5,908 bases of DNA from RGIG8748 sp045578205 (lineage in GTDB: Bacteria; Bacillota; Clostridia; UMGS1810), in NCBI GenBank assembly GCA_045578205.1, contig JAZNJU010000132.1, forward strand, positions 1 through 5,908. Reading direction: 5' to 3'. Of this stretch, positions 1 through 5,065 are shown one piece after another. The position numbers were made by a program, and so were the translations under genes. Numbering within the stretch: position 1 is the stretch's first letter; each line of letters begins with the position of its first letter. The notes under the pieces are model-generated. The model saw only the letters and a list, made by a program, of their open reading frames with translations. It did no database searches and was not told the origin of the DNA.

Positions 1-372
1 GCTCTTGAAGTAGGAAAGGTTTTCGATGACGAAAAATACATTTTGAGTTACGAAGATTTGGGTATAGGCAGACTTATCTACCAACTCCCCACAACCCTGT
101 GCGAACTCTTCCTTACCGAAGTTTTCAAAAAAGGCTCCATAGATGACCTTGACCAGGAAATAATCTTCACAATCCAGAAGTTCTTTGAAAACAACTTGAA
201 TGTTTCCGAAACTTCCCGTCAACTTTACGTTCACCGAAACACTCTGGTTTACAGACTGGATAAAATACAAAAGATCACAGGCCTTGACCTTAGAATATTT
301 GACCAGGCAATTATATTCAAAGTTGCAATGATGGTCAATAAATACCTAAGGTCCAACACGATTAAACTCTAA
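1..372 (+). CDS. PucR/CdaR-family transcriptional regulator, C-terminal fragment (5' end outside window)
   Basis: The reading frame is open from base 1 to the TAA at 370-372, giving 123 residues, so the gene starts upstream of the window. The end of the protein matches the PucR C-terminal helix-turn-helix: an FFENNLNVSETSRQL helix pair, then the hallmark YVHRNTLVYRLDKI and ITGLDLR at about residues 60-98, then a closing helix rich in I, F, A and M. The preceding stretch (YILSYEDLGIGRLIYQLP, residues 13-30) resembles the linker that joins the central GGDEF-like domain to the HTH in CdaR-type regulators. A TTG at 43 could serve as a start but would cut through this conserved linker. The family binds DNA and often senses small metabolites; the effector here is unknown because the N-terminal domain is missing. 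It lies 45 nt upstream of ftsE in the same direction, so it may be co-transcribed with the division genes. Confidence 0.88.
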   Translation, partial: ALEVGKVFDDEKYILSYEDLGIGRLIYQLPTTLCELFLTEVFKKGSIDDLDQEIIFTIQKFFENNLNVSETSRQLYVHRNTLVYRLDKIQKITGLDLRIFDQAIIFKVAMMVNKYLRSNTIKL

Positions 373-397
373 ACGCAGGAGTTTTCTCCACTCGTTT
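371..397 (+). promoter_or_regulatory. Small imperfect stem-loop between the regulator and ftsE
   Basis: AAACG (371-375) pairs with CGTTT (393-397), and GGAG (378-381) pairs with CTCC (386-389) around a TTTT loop, with a 2/3-nt internal loop between the two stems. No T-run follows, so it is not a standard terminator. CTCCA (386-390) can instead pair with TGGAG (397-401), close to the ftsE ribosome binding site, so two folds compete. The stems are short and the functional role is only a possibility. Confidence 0.35.
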
Positions 398-404
398 GGA
401 GCAC

Positions 405-410
405 AGGAGG
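405..410 (+). promoter_or_regulatory. ribosome binding site of ftsE
   Basis: A perfect AGGAGG sits 7 nt before the TTG at 418. Its strength and spacing fix this TTG as the ftsE start, and no ATG offers an equally good alternative. Confidence 0.85.
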
Positions 411-417
411 AAAAACA

Positions 418-1104
418 TTGATTAGTTTTCAGAATGTTTCAAAGACATACGACAACGGTTTTCCCGCACTAAACGATGTTTCCTTTTCCATTGAAAAGGG
501 TGAGTTCGTCTTCCTGGTAGGAAGCAGTGCTGCAGGAAAATCCACCATAATCAAACTTATTATGAAAGAGGAAGACGCAACAGAGGGAGACATTGTTATA
601 AACGGTGTTGACGTTTGCGACTTAAGACGCAAAGAAGTTCCGTACTTCCGACGCACTATAGGCGTTGTGTTTCAGGACTATCGTCTTCTTCCCAACAAAA
701 CCGTTCAGGAAAATGTTGCATACGCCATGGAAATCGTGGGCGCTGCGCGCAAGGACATAAGAAAAAATGTTCCGAATGTTCTTTCCATGGTAGGACTTGC
801 CCACAAGGCAAAAATGTATCCCAAGCAACTTTCGGGCGGTGAACAGCAAAGAGTTGCCATTGCAAGAGCCATTGTGAACAATCCCGTTGTCCTCATTGCC
901 GATGAGCCCACAGGTAACCTTGACCCTGAAACAGCACAGGAAATTATGGATATACTTGAAGACATCAACAGAAGAGGCACGACAATAGTGATGGCTACCC
1001 ACGCGGAAAACATAGTAAACAAAATGCAAAAACGTGTTATCGTTGTGGAAAAGGGCGTTATCACAAGAGACGAAGAAAAGGGTGGTTATACAAATGTGGA
1101 TTAG
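418..1104 (+). CDS. ftsE: Cell-division ATP-binding protein FtsE
   Basis: A 228-residue ABC ATPase, the normal length for FtsE, which forms a complex with FtsX and uses ATP to control peptidoglycan hydrolysis outside the membrane. All ATPase motifs are present: Walker A GSSAAGKST (35-43), Q-loop Q86 in VVFQDYRLLP, signature LSGGEQQR (138-145), Walker B VLIADEP (158-164) with catalytic E163, D-loop NLD (167-169) and switch H195. The Walker A has S and A where the common version is GPSGAGKST; the catalytic GKST is intact, so activity is expected. FQDYRLLPNKTVQEN and ADEPTGNLDPETA are typical of FtsE rather than of other MacB/LolD-like ATPases, and the ftsX gene directly behind it confirms the assignment. 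Translation starts at a TTG with a perfect AGGAGG. The 3' end overlaps ftsX by 11 nt. Confidence 0.97.
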   Translation: MISFQNVSKTYDNGFPALNDVSFSIEKGEFVFLVGSSAAGKSTIIKLIMKEEDATEGDIVINGVDVCDLRRKEVPYFRRTIGVVFQDYRLLPNKTVQENVAYAMEIVGAARKDIRKNVPNVLSMVGLAHKAKMYPKQLSGGEQQRVAIARAIVNNPVVLIADEPTGNLDPETAQEIMDILEDINRRGTTIVMATHAENIVNKMQKRVIVVEKGVITRDEEKGGYTNVD

Positions 1105-1996
1105 AAACATACGCAGATTTATAGCCGAAGCCTTTTCGGGTATGATTAAGAACGGTCTTATGACCATTGCATCCATCGTGGTTGTAACATCCTGCCTCAT
1201 TATGCTGGGTGTATTCCTTGTTGTTACATTAAATGTCAACAACATAAGCAACGACATTGCCGATGCCTGCCAGGTTAAAGCATATGTAACCGAGGAGGCA
1301 CAGAAAGATCAGAGCAAACTGAATGAAATTGAAGCACAGATAAGAAAAATCTCCTACACCAAGGACGTTCAGTACGAAAACGGTGTGGAATCTTTCAAGA
1401 AAATAAAAAGCGAAATGAGTGCGGAAGAACTCCAGAGTTTCAACGGTCTTCCCGATGACCTCTTGTCCGACGCTTTCAACGTAACGGTCGACGATATAAC
1501 CAACACGGACAAAATCGTTAAAGTCCTTTTGGAGATAGACGGGGTTAAAAAAGTCGAAAACGGACAGGATGTTGTAACATTCATAAACACCATGCGCGAA
1601 GGTGTGAGAAACTTCTCTTTCTGGATAATTCTTGCATTTATGCTCATAAGCATTTTCATTATTTCCAACACGGTAAAACTCACGCTTCACAACCGCCGCA
1701 AGGAAATTAACATTATGAAATATGTAGGCGCCACCGATTCTTTCATACGCTGGCCCTTCATAATAGAGGGTATCATTGTTGGTCTTGTGTCAGCCATTGT
1801 GGCTTTCACCGTTACCCATTCAATCTATACCGCACTTTACAACGCCTTAAGCAACGACAACTCCATTGTAAAATTCGTTGAACTTATGAAGTTTAAGGAA
1901 ATATGGAAGATTTTTGCCCTCTCCTATGCGGGACTGGGTGTTGTAATAGGTTCTTTGGGCAGTGCTTTCTCCATAAGAAAGTACCTCAAAGTATGA
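1094..1996 (+). CDS. ftsX: Cell-division membrane protein FtsX
   Basis: A 300-residue membrane protein, close to the roughly 300 residues usual in Bacillota. The layout is that of FtsX: a short cytoplasmic N-terminus (WIRNIRRFIAEAFSGMIKN), TM1 at about 22-46, a large extracellular loop at about 47-172, then TM2 (about 174-194), TM3 (about 221-249) and TM4 (about 273-293). The conserved cytoplasmic segment HNRRKEINIMKYVGAT (199-214) is the part expected to contact FtsE. The extracellular loop is where FtsX of other bacteria binds its hydrolase or hydrolase activator; the hydrolase encoded next is the obvious partner. I chose ATG 1094 because AAGGGTGG (1078-1085) lies 8 nt upstream and because the family N-terminus starts there. 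The gene overlaps ftsE by 11 nt, which suggests translational coupling. Confidence 0.96.
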   Translation: MWIRNIRRFIAEAFSGMIKNGLMTIASIVVVTSCLIMLGVFLVVTLNVNNISNDIADACQVKAYVTEEAQKDQSKLNEIEAQIRKISYTKDVQYENGVESFKKIKSEMSAEELQSFNGLPDDLLSDAFNVTVDDITNTDKIVKVLLEIDGVKKVENGQDVVTFINTMREGVRNFSFWIILAFMLISIFIISNTVKLTLHNRRKEINIMKYVGATDSFIRWPFIIEGIIVGLVSAIVAFTVTHSIYTALYNALSNDNSIVKFVELMKFKEIWKIFALSYAGLGVVIGSLGSAFSIRKYLKV

Positions 1997-1999
1997 CAT

Positions 2000-2005
2000 G
2001 GAGGT
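2000..2005 (+). promoter_or_regulatory. ribosome binding site of the M23 hydrolase gene
   Basis: GGAGGT lies 5 nt before ATG 2011 and decides that start. An in-frame ATG at 1993 overlaps the ftsX stop (ATGA) but has only a weak purine stretch before it. Using it would add six residues (MTWRYL) ahead of the signal peptide. Confidence 0.75.
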
Positions 2006-2010
2006 ATCTT

Positions 2011-3162
2011 ATGTCTAAAAAATCAAAAACCAAAAGAATTGTGGCAATTATCGCTCTTGTGGCATTTTTGGGAATAAGTATTCTTTCTGCAATTCCTTTT
2101 TCTGCAAATGCGGAAACCGCCCAGGAAAAGATAGACAATTCCATTAAAAAGCAAAACGAAATCAAACAGCAGATAGAGCAGGCAAATGCCGACAAGGAAG
2201 ACGCTCTGGCAGCCTACAACGCCATAGACGCAGAAGTTGTGGCACAGCAAGCGGTAGTTGACGGCATAAATGCTCAGGTAGCGGAGAGCGAAGCGAAAAT
2301 CGCTCAGAAAGATGCAGAACTAAAAGAAGCCCAGGCAGAGTGCGACAAGCAGTATGAAGCATATTGCGAAAGAGCAAAAACTCTTCTTGAAAAGGGCAAT
2401 GTATCTTACATCGAAATACTGATAAACGCGGATTCTTTTTCCGACTTTCTCACAAGAGTTTCTCTTGTTAAGGAAATTGCCGAGTACGACAACAACAAGT
2501 TGAACGAACTCAAGGAATATGCCGCACAAATCGAAAAACTCAAAAAAGAACTGGAAGAAGAAAATGACAAATTGCTTGTTTTGAAAGCCGATGCAGATGC
2601 CCAGATGGCAATCCTTAAGGAAAAGCAGGAAGAAAGCCAGCGTCTGGTAGACTCCATAAAGGCAGATATTGCATCTTTTGAAAAAGCCTTAAAGGCTCAG
2701 GAAGCCGCAGAGGCAGCCGCAAGAGAAGAAATACGGCGTCTGACCCAAGGCTCGTCGGGTACCTACTCGGGAGGAACGTTTGCATGGCCCAGTGTGTCAA
2801 CCTACATCACCTCGCCCTACGGTACGAGAGTTCATCCCGTAACGGGAAAAGTCAAAACCCACACAGGTCTTGACATCGGTGCAGGTATGGGTACAAACAT
2901 CTTTGCTGCAGCAGACGGCACGGTTCTTATTTCCGGATGGAATACCGGCGGTTACGGCAACTATGTGGTTATTGACCACGGAGGCGGACTTACCACTCTG
3001 TACGCACACTGCAGTTCGCTTCTTGTATCTGCAGGACAGAAAGTAACACGCGGACAAGTTATTGCAAAATGCGGTTCAACGGGTATGAGTACAGGACCTC
3101 ACCTCCACTTCGAGGTGCTTAAAAACGGTGCACATACCGACCCCTACGCATATTTAAGATAA
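2011..3162 (+). CDS. Secreted coiled-coil M23 (LytM) peptidoglycan endopeptidase, probable FtsEX-controlled hydrolase
   Basis: A 383-residue exported protein. Residues 1-34 form a Sec signal peptide: a lysine-rich start, a hydrophobic core at 10-30, and probable cleavage after SANA (34). Residues 36-245 are rich in A, E, K and Q with heptad-like spacing and should form a long coiled coil. It is broken by a more hydrophobic stretch, KGNVSYIEILINADSFSDFL (128-147), which resembles the matching segment of PcsB and EnvC-type proteins that is implicated in FtsX contact. A short Ser/Gly/Thr linker leads to the M23 domain (257-383). Every catalytic residue is visible: zinc ligands H284 and D288 (HTGLD), the YAH histidine H333, and HLH at 364-366 with H366 as the third zinc ligand. 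It is therefore an active enzyme by motif, unlike E. coli EnvC, whose LytM domain is degenerate and only activates amidases. It probably cuts peptide cross-links during division or elongation. It lies 14 nt behind ftsX. Confidence 0.93.
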   Translation: MSKKSKTKRIVAIIALVAFLGISILSAIPFSANAETAQEKIDNSIKKQNEIKQQIEQANADKEDALAAYNAIDAEVVAQQAVVDGINAQVAESEAKIAQKDAELKEAQAECDKQYEAYCERAKTLLEKGNVSYIEILINADSFSDFLTRVSLVKEIAEYDNNKLNELKEYAAQIEKLKKELEEENDKLLVLKADADAQMAILKEKQEESQRLVDSIKADIASFEKALKAQEAAEAAAREEIRRLTQGSSGTYSGGTFAWPSVSTYITSPYGTRVHPVTGKVKTHTGLDIGAGMGTNIFAAADGTVLISGWNTGGYGNYVVIDHGGGLTTLYAHCSSLLVSAGQKVTRGQVIAKCGSTGMSTGPHLHFEVLKNGAHTDPYAYLR

Positions 3163-3185
3163 AAACCAAATATACTATTAAACAT

Positions 3186-3225
3186 CGGGGATGCAAATCG
3201 ATTCTTACGAATTATTTGCACCCCG
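3186..3225 (+). promoter_or_regulatory. Intercistronic stem-loop between the M23 gene and ctpA
   Basis: CGGGG (3186-3190) pairs with CCCCG (3221-3225), and TGCAAAT (3192-3198) with ATTTGCA (3214-3220), with one bulged A at 3191. A further ATTC/GAAT stem (3201-3204 with 3209-3212) closes a TTAC loop. That gives 12 bp plus 4 bp. The 3' side continues AAAGATATA with no T-run, so intrinsic termination is unlikely. It may act as an mRNA processing or stability element that sets ctpA expression apart from the upstream genes; this is inference. Confidence 0.6.
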
Positions 3226-3252
3226 AAAGATATATTTGCAAAGATTTTATAA

Positions 3253-3258
3253 GAAGGT
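3253..3258 (+). promoter_or_regulatory. ribosome binding site of ctpA
   Basis: GAAGGT lies 8 nt before TTG 3267 and supports that start. The match to the consensus is less complete than for ftsE. Confidence 0.6.
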
Positions 3259-3266
3259 AGATTCTA

Positions 3267-4466
3267 TTGAACAAACAAAAAAACACTGCATCTGCAGTTT
3301 TCATTACATTTTTAATAACAACCGTTCTATATGTCGGGGCATATGTTTTTGTTCCCCAAACAAGCACGTTTCTTACAAATCTCAAGAGCATAACATCGGG
3401 CTTTCTGAAAAACGGCGATGTAAATCTGGATGAAATACAAAATCTTGTAAACAAAAACTATTTCAAAGATGTGGACGAAGCGAAACTGACAGAAAGTGCC
3501 ATGAAAGGTTATGTTGCAGGTCTGGGCGACCCCTACAGCCAGTATCATACCCCCGAGGAGTACAAAGACGTCCTCTCCGACCTCAACGGAAACTACAAGG
3601 GTATAGGAATAACCGCAACAGTCATGGACGGTGAAATCGTGATTGCCGTTGTCCACAAAGGCGGACCTGCAGACAAAGCAGGTATGAAAAAAGGCGATAT
3701 AATAATAAAGGTAGATGACACCGAAGTAAACGGCGACAGTTATAACGAGGCTGTTACCCTTATGCGCGGAACAAACGACACCGACGACAAGGTAAAGGTA
3801 ACCGTAAAGCGCGGTGAGGAAACACTTACAAAGGACCTCGTGAGAGAAGAAATAACCACACAGACAGTAACATATGAAATTATGAAAGATGATATCGGTT
3901 ATGTGGCAGTTTCCACCTTTGGCGAAAATACCGACGAGGATTTCCGCGTGGGAGTAAATAACCTCATAAATCAGGGTGCAAAATCCCTCATAATAGACCT
4001 AAGAGACAATCCCGGCGGAATGCTCACAACAGTTGTGGATATGGCAGACTTTCTCCTGCCCGAGGGTAAAATCCTCACCATCGAGGGCAAAAACACTCCC
4101 AAACAGGAATTCAAATCCGAAAAAGGCGAAATAAACCTGCCTATATATGTGCTCATAAACGGAAGCAGTGCCAGCGCTTCGGAAGTTCTGGCAGGAGCGC
4201 TCCGCGACCACAAAAAAGCAACCCTTATCGGTGAAACAACCTTTGGAAAAGGTCTTGTACAGACCATGTTCGAACTCAAAAACGGAGGCGCCCTCAGACT
4301 CACCACAGCACAGTACTACACTCCGAGCGGAGTGTGTATAGACAAAACGGGCATAAAACCCGATGTGGAAGTCAAAATGGAACTTGAAAAATCGCTTGCC
4401 TTGTACACGCCCGAAGAAGACATACAACTTCAAAAAGCAATAGAACTTGCAGGGGATGTAAAATAA
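3267..4466 (+). CDS. ctpA: C-terminal processing peptidase (S41 family, PDZ domain), CtpA/CtpB type
   Basis: A 399-residue serine protease, within the usual length of short Ctp enzymes. Residues 8-30 are a hydrophobic, uncleaved-looking N-terminal anchor, so the enzyme should face outward from the membrane. An N-terminal helical segment (about 50-105, including GLGDPYSQYHTPEEY) leads into a PDZ domain (about 108-198; GIGI and the GPADKAGMKKGDII loop). The protease core follows, with DLRDNPGG at 244-251, catalytic S303 in SSASASE, K328 in FGKG and Q332. The 25-residue Ser-to-Lys and 4-residue Lys-to-Gln spacings are those of CtpB-type enzymes, so it should be active. A conserved C-terminal tail (ALRLTTAQYYTPSG, 342-355) is present. 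The start is TTG with GAAGGT 8 nt upstream. B. subtilis also has a ctp gene near ftsEX, which supports the link with envelope remodelling. The substrate is unknown; the hydrolase encoded upstream is one candidate. Confidence 0.95.
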   Translation: MNKQKNTASAVFITFLITTVLYVGAYVFVPQTSTFLTNLKSITSGFLKNGDVNLDEIQNLVNKNYFKDVDEAKLTESAMKGYVAGLGDPYSQYHTPEEYKDVLSDLNGNYKGIGITATVMDGEIVIAVVHKGGPADKAGMKKGDIIIKVDDTEVNGDSYNEAVTLMRGTNDTDDKVKVTVKRGEETLTKDLVREEITTQTVTYEIMKDDIGYVAVSTFGENTDEDFRVGVNNLINQGAKSLIIDLRDNPGGMLTTVVDMADFLLPEGKILTIEGKNTPKQEFKSEKGEINLPIYVLINGSSASASEVLAGALRDHKKATLIGETTFGKGLVQTMFELKNGGALRLTTAQYYTPSGVCIDKTGIKPDVEVKMELEKSLALYTPEEDIQLQKAIELAGDVK

Positions 4467-4530
4467 AGCGCAGACCGTTTATAGGCTCCATTACTGAACT
4501 TCTATTGTGCCAAAAACAACCTTAAATTAA

Positions 4531-4573
4531 AAGGGTTTGTAAAAAAATCATTTGATTTTTTTAACAAACCCTT
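4531..4573. terminator. Long hairpin behind ctpA, possible terminator
   Basis: AAGGGTTTGT (4531-4540) pairs with ACAAACCCTT (4564-4573), continued by seven A:T pairs (4541-4547 with 4556-4562) and TC:GA around an ATTT loop. This makes 19 bp with a single bulged A at 4563. On the + strand no T-run follows the stem (GGGAATAGG). On the - strand the stem is followed by TTAATTT, a partial T-run. It is the first strong structure after ctpA, 64 nt past the stop, so a role as 3'-end barrier for the operon is likely. It is not a textbook terminator in the + direction. Confidence 0.55.
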
Positions 4574-4597
4574 GGGAATAGGAAAAAAAGAGACAGA

Positions 4598-4690
4598 ATA
4601 AGCAAACTGAGCCAAATCAAGGCATTATGCCTTGATTTGGGGTACCCGAAGGCGTACAAAGGTACGTCGAGAGGCGAAGTTTGCTTATAG
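4598..4690. repeat. 91-nt palindromic structured element, copy 1
   Basis: An outer perfect 11-bp repeat, ATAAGCAAACT (4598-4608) with AGTTTGCTTAT (4678-4688), encloses two hairpins. The first is a perfect 13-bp stem, CCAAATCAAGGCA (4612-4624) with TGCCTTGATTTGG (4628-4640), around a TTA loop. The second is GGCGTAC (4651-4657) with GTACGTC (4662-4668), including one G:T pair, around an AAAG loop. The whole folds as a three-way junction. A diverged copy of its right half lies inverted at 4927-4978. This layout suits a dispersed palindromic repeat or small MITE-like element, or a structured RNA. I do not recognise it as a named family. Confidence 0.6.
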
Positions 4691-4813
4691 CAAAAAGGCA
4701 AAAAAAAACAAAGAAAAAGGTCTCAAAAAAGACCTTTTTCTACTTATTCATTAAAACTATTAAGTTTATGACCTGTTTTTTAGTGATTAATAGTTTCATG
4801 ACTGCCTTTTTGC
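4690..4813. repeat. Nested inverted repeats (multi-branch structure)
   Basis: GCAAAAAGGCA (4690-4700) is perfectly complementary to TGCCTTTTTGC (4803-4813). Inside lie two further perfect stems: a 10-bp hairpin (4714-4739) and AAACTATTAA (4754-4763) with TTAATAGTTT (4787-4796) around a 23-nt loop. Together they could close a second three-way junction directly next to the 4598-4688 element. The A/T content lowers the significance of each stem taken alone. Confidence 0.45.
4714..4739. terminator. Bidirectional intrinsic terminator-like hairpin
   Basis: AAAAAGGTCT (4714-4723) pairs perfectly with AGACCTTTTT (4730-4739) around a CAAAAA loop. On the + strand five T residues end the stem. On the - strand the stem runs into TTTTTCTTTG and then a nine-T run (complement of A-rich 4698-4713), which is the stronger T-tract. 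It may therefore chiefly stop - strand transcripts coming from cysK, about 330 nt past that gene's stop codon, and also serve as backup for ctpA. Confidence 0.7.
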
Positions 4814-4880
4814 GGTCTGGACTTTTTTTACATTCCCTTACTTTTGTTTCACTTTGCGGTGCGTTCTTTTTCGACAGTCT

Positions 4881-4905
4881 GAAATCTGCAAAAATTGCAG
4901 ATTTC
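4881..4905. repeat. Perfect 11-bp hairpin
   Basis: GAAATCTGCAA (4881-4891) pairs with TTGCAGATTTC (4895-4905) around an AAA loop. On the + strand a six-T run begins five nt after the stem (TCATG then TTTTTT), so it could be a weak + strand terminator. On the - strand no T-run follows. Confidence 0.55.
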
Positions 4906-4926
4906 TCATGTTTTTTAGCCTATAAA

Positions 4927-4978
4927 CTCTAAGCGAACCTCACCTCTCGACGTGCTAAAGCAGGTGTATTAGTATCCG
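4927..4978. repeat. Diverged, inverted partial copy of the 4598-4690 element
   Basis: Compared with the reverse complement of copy 1, the 25 nt from 4931 match at 21 positions, including the unbroken run CCTCTCGACGT (4943-4953). The following 23 nt match at only 9. The small hairpin is partly kept, with the stem C(A)C..G(T)G of copy 1 changed to CGC-like pairs here (A:T in copy 1 replaced by G:C in copy 2). The outer 11-bp repeat and the 13-bp hairpin are not found on this side, so the copy looks truncated or decayed. Confidence 0.5.
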
Positions 4979-5025
4979 AATGTGTTTTTTGATGGCTTTT
5001 TCTGCATCTTATTTTCCTATCCCCT

Positions 5026-5060
5026 ATCCCACAAAACCTACTTGTTTTGTGGGATTTTTG
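5026..5060 (+). terminator. Intrinsic terminator, + strand
   Basis: ATCCCACAAAAC (5026-5037) pairs perfectly with GTTTTGTGGGAT (5044-5055) over 12 bp around a CTACTT loop, followed on the + strand by TTTTTG then TTTATTTATT. On the - strand the sequence after the stem is AGGGGATAGG, so it works only in the + direction. It ends just before the cysK stop codon and would stop rightward readthrough before it enters cysK antisense. Confidence 0.8.
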
Positions 5061-5065
5061 TTTAT

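Larger units (their letters stand above)
4467..5065. other. Structure-rich intergenic region without a credible gene
   Basis: About 600 nt separate the convergent ctpA and cysK genes. The base composition is A/T-rich, and frames open in it translate to low-complexity Lys/Phe/Leu strings that run through inverted repeats. What it does hold is a dense series of perfect inverted repeats and terminator-like hairpins, listed separately. Positions 4467-4530 show nothing recognisable. Positions 4814-4880 hold only T-rich sequence and an 8-nt direct repeat TTTGCGGT (4809-4816 and 4853-4860). Confidence 0.75.

Noticed and set aside
43..372. TTG at 43 as the start of the regulator
   Set aside because: The frame is open to base 1 and the residues before 43 fit the conserved linker of the family, so the gene continues upstream.
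1034..1093. Upstream start for ftsX inside ftsE
   Set aside because: It would add 20 residues not found in FtsX; ATG 1094 has a good ribosome binding site and the family N-terminus.
1903..2010. Extended N-terminus for the M23 hydrolase within ftsX
   Set aside because: The added residues are ftsX read in another frame and would bury the signal peptide; GGAGGT marks ATG 2011.
3171..3176. TATACT as a -10 box for a ctpA promoter
   Set aside because: No reasonable -35 lies 16-18 nt upstream, and such boxes are common in A/T-rich gaps.
3191..3433. Open frame of 80 residues overlapping the start of ctpA
   Set aside because: It is an out-of-frame shadow of ctpA that also runs through the 3186-3225 hairpin.
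4681..4932. Open frame of 83 residues with TTG start on the + strand
   Set aside because: It runs through several inverted repeats and a terminator-like hairpin, is made of Lys/Phe/Leu-rich low-complexity sequence, and has no ribosome binding site.
4598..4978. CRISPR array
   Set aside because: The repeats are inverted, only two, and diverged, with no regular spacers and no cas genes.
5016..5029. Tandem CCTATCC repeated twice
   Set aside because: Only two short units; too little to call a repeat array or regulatory site.
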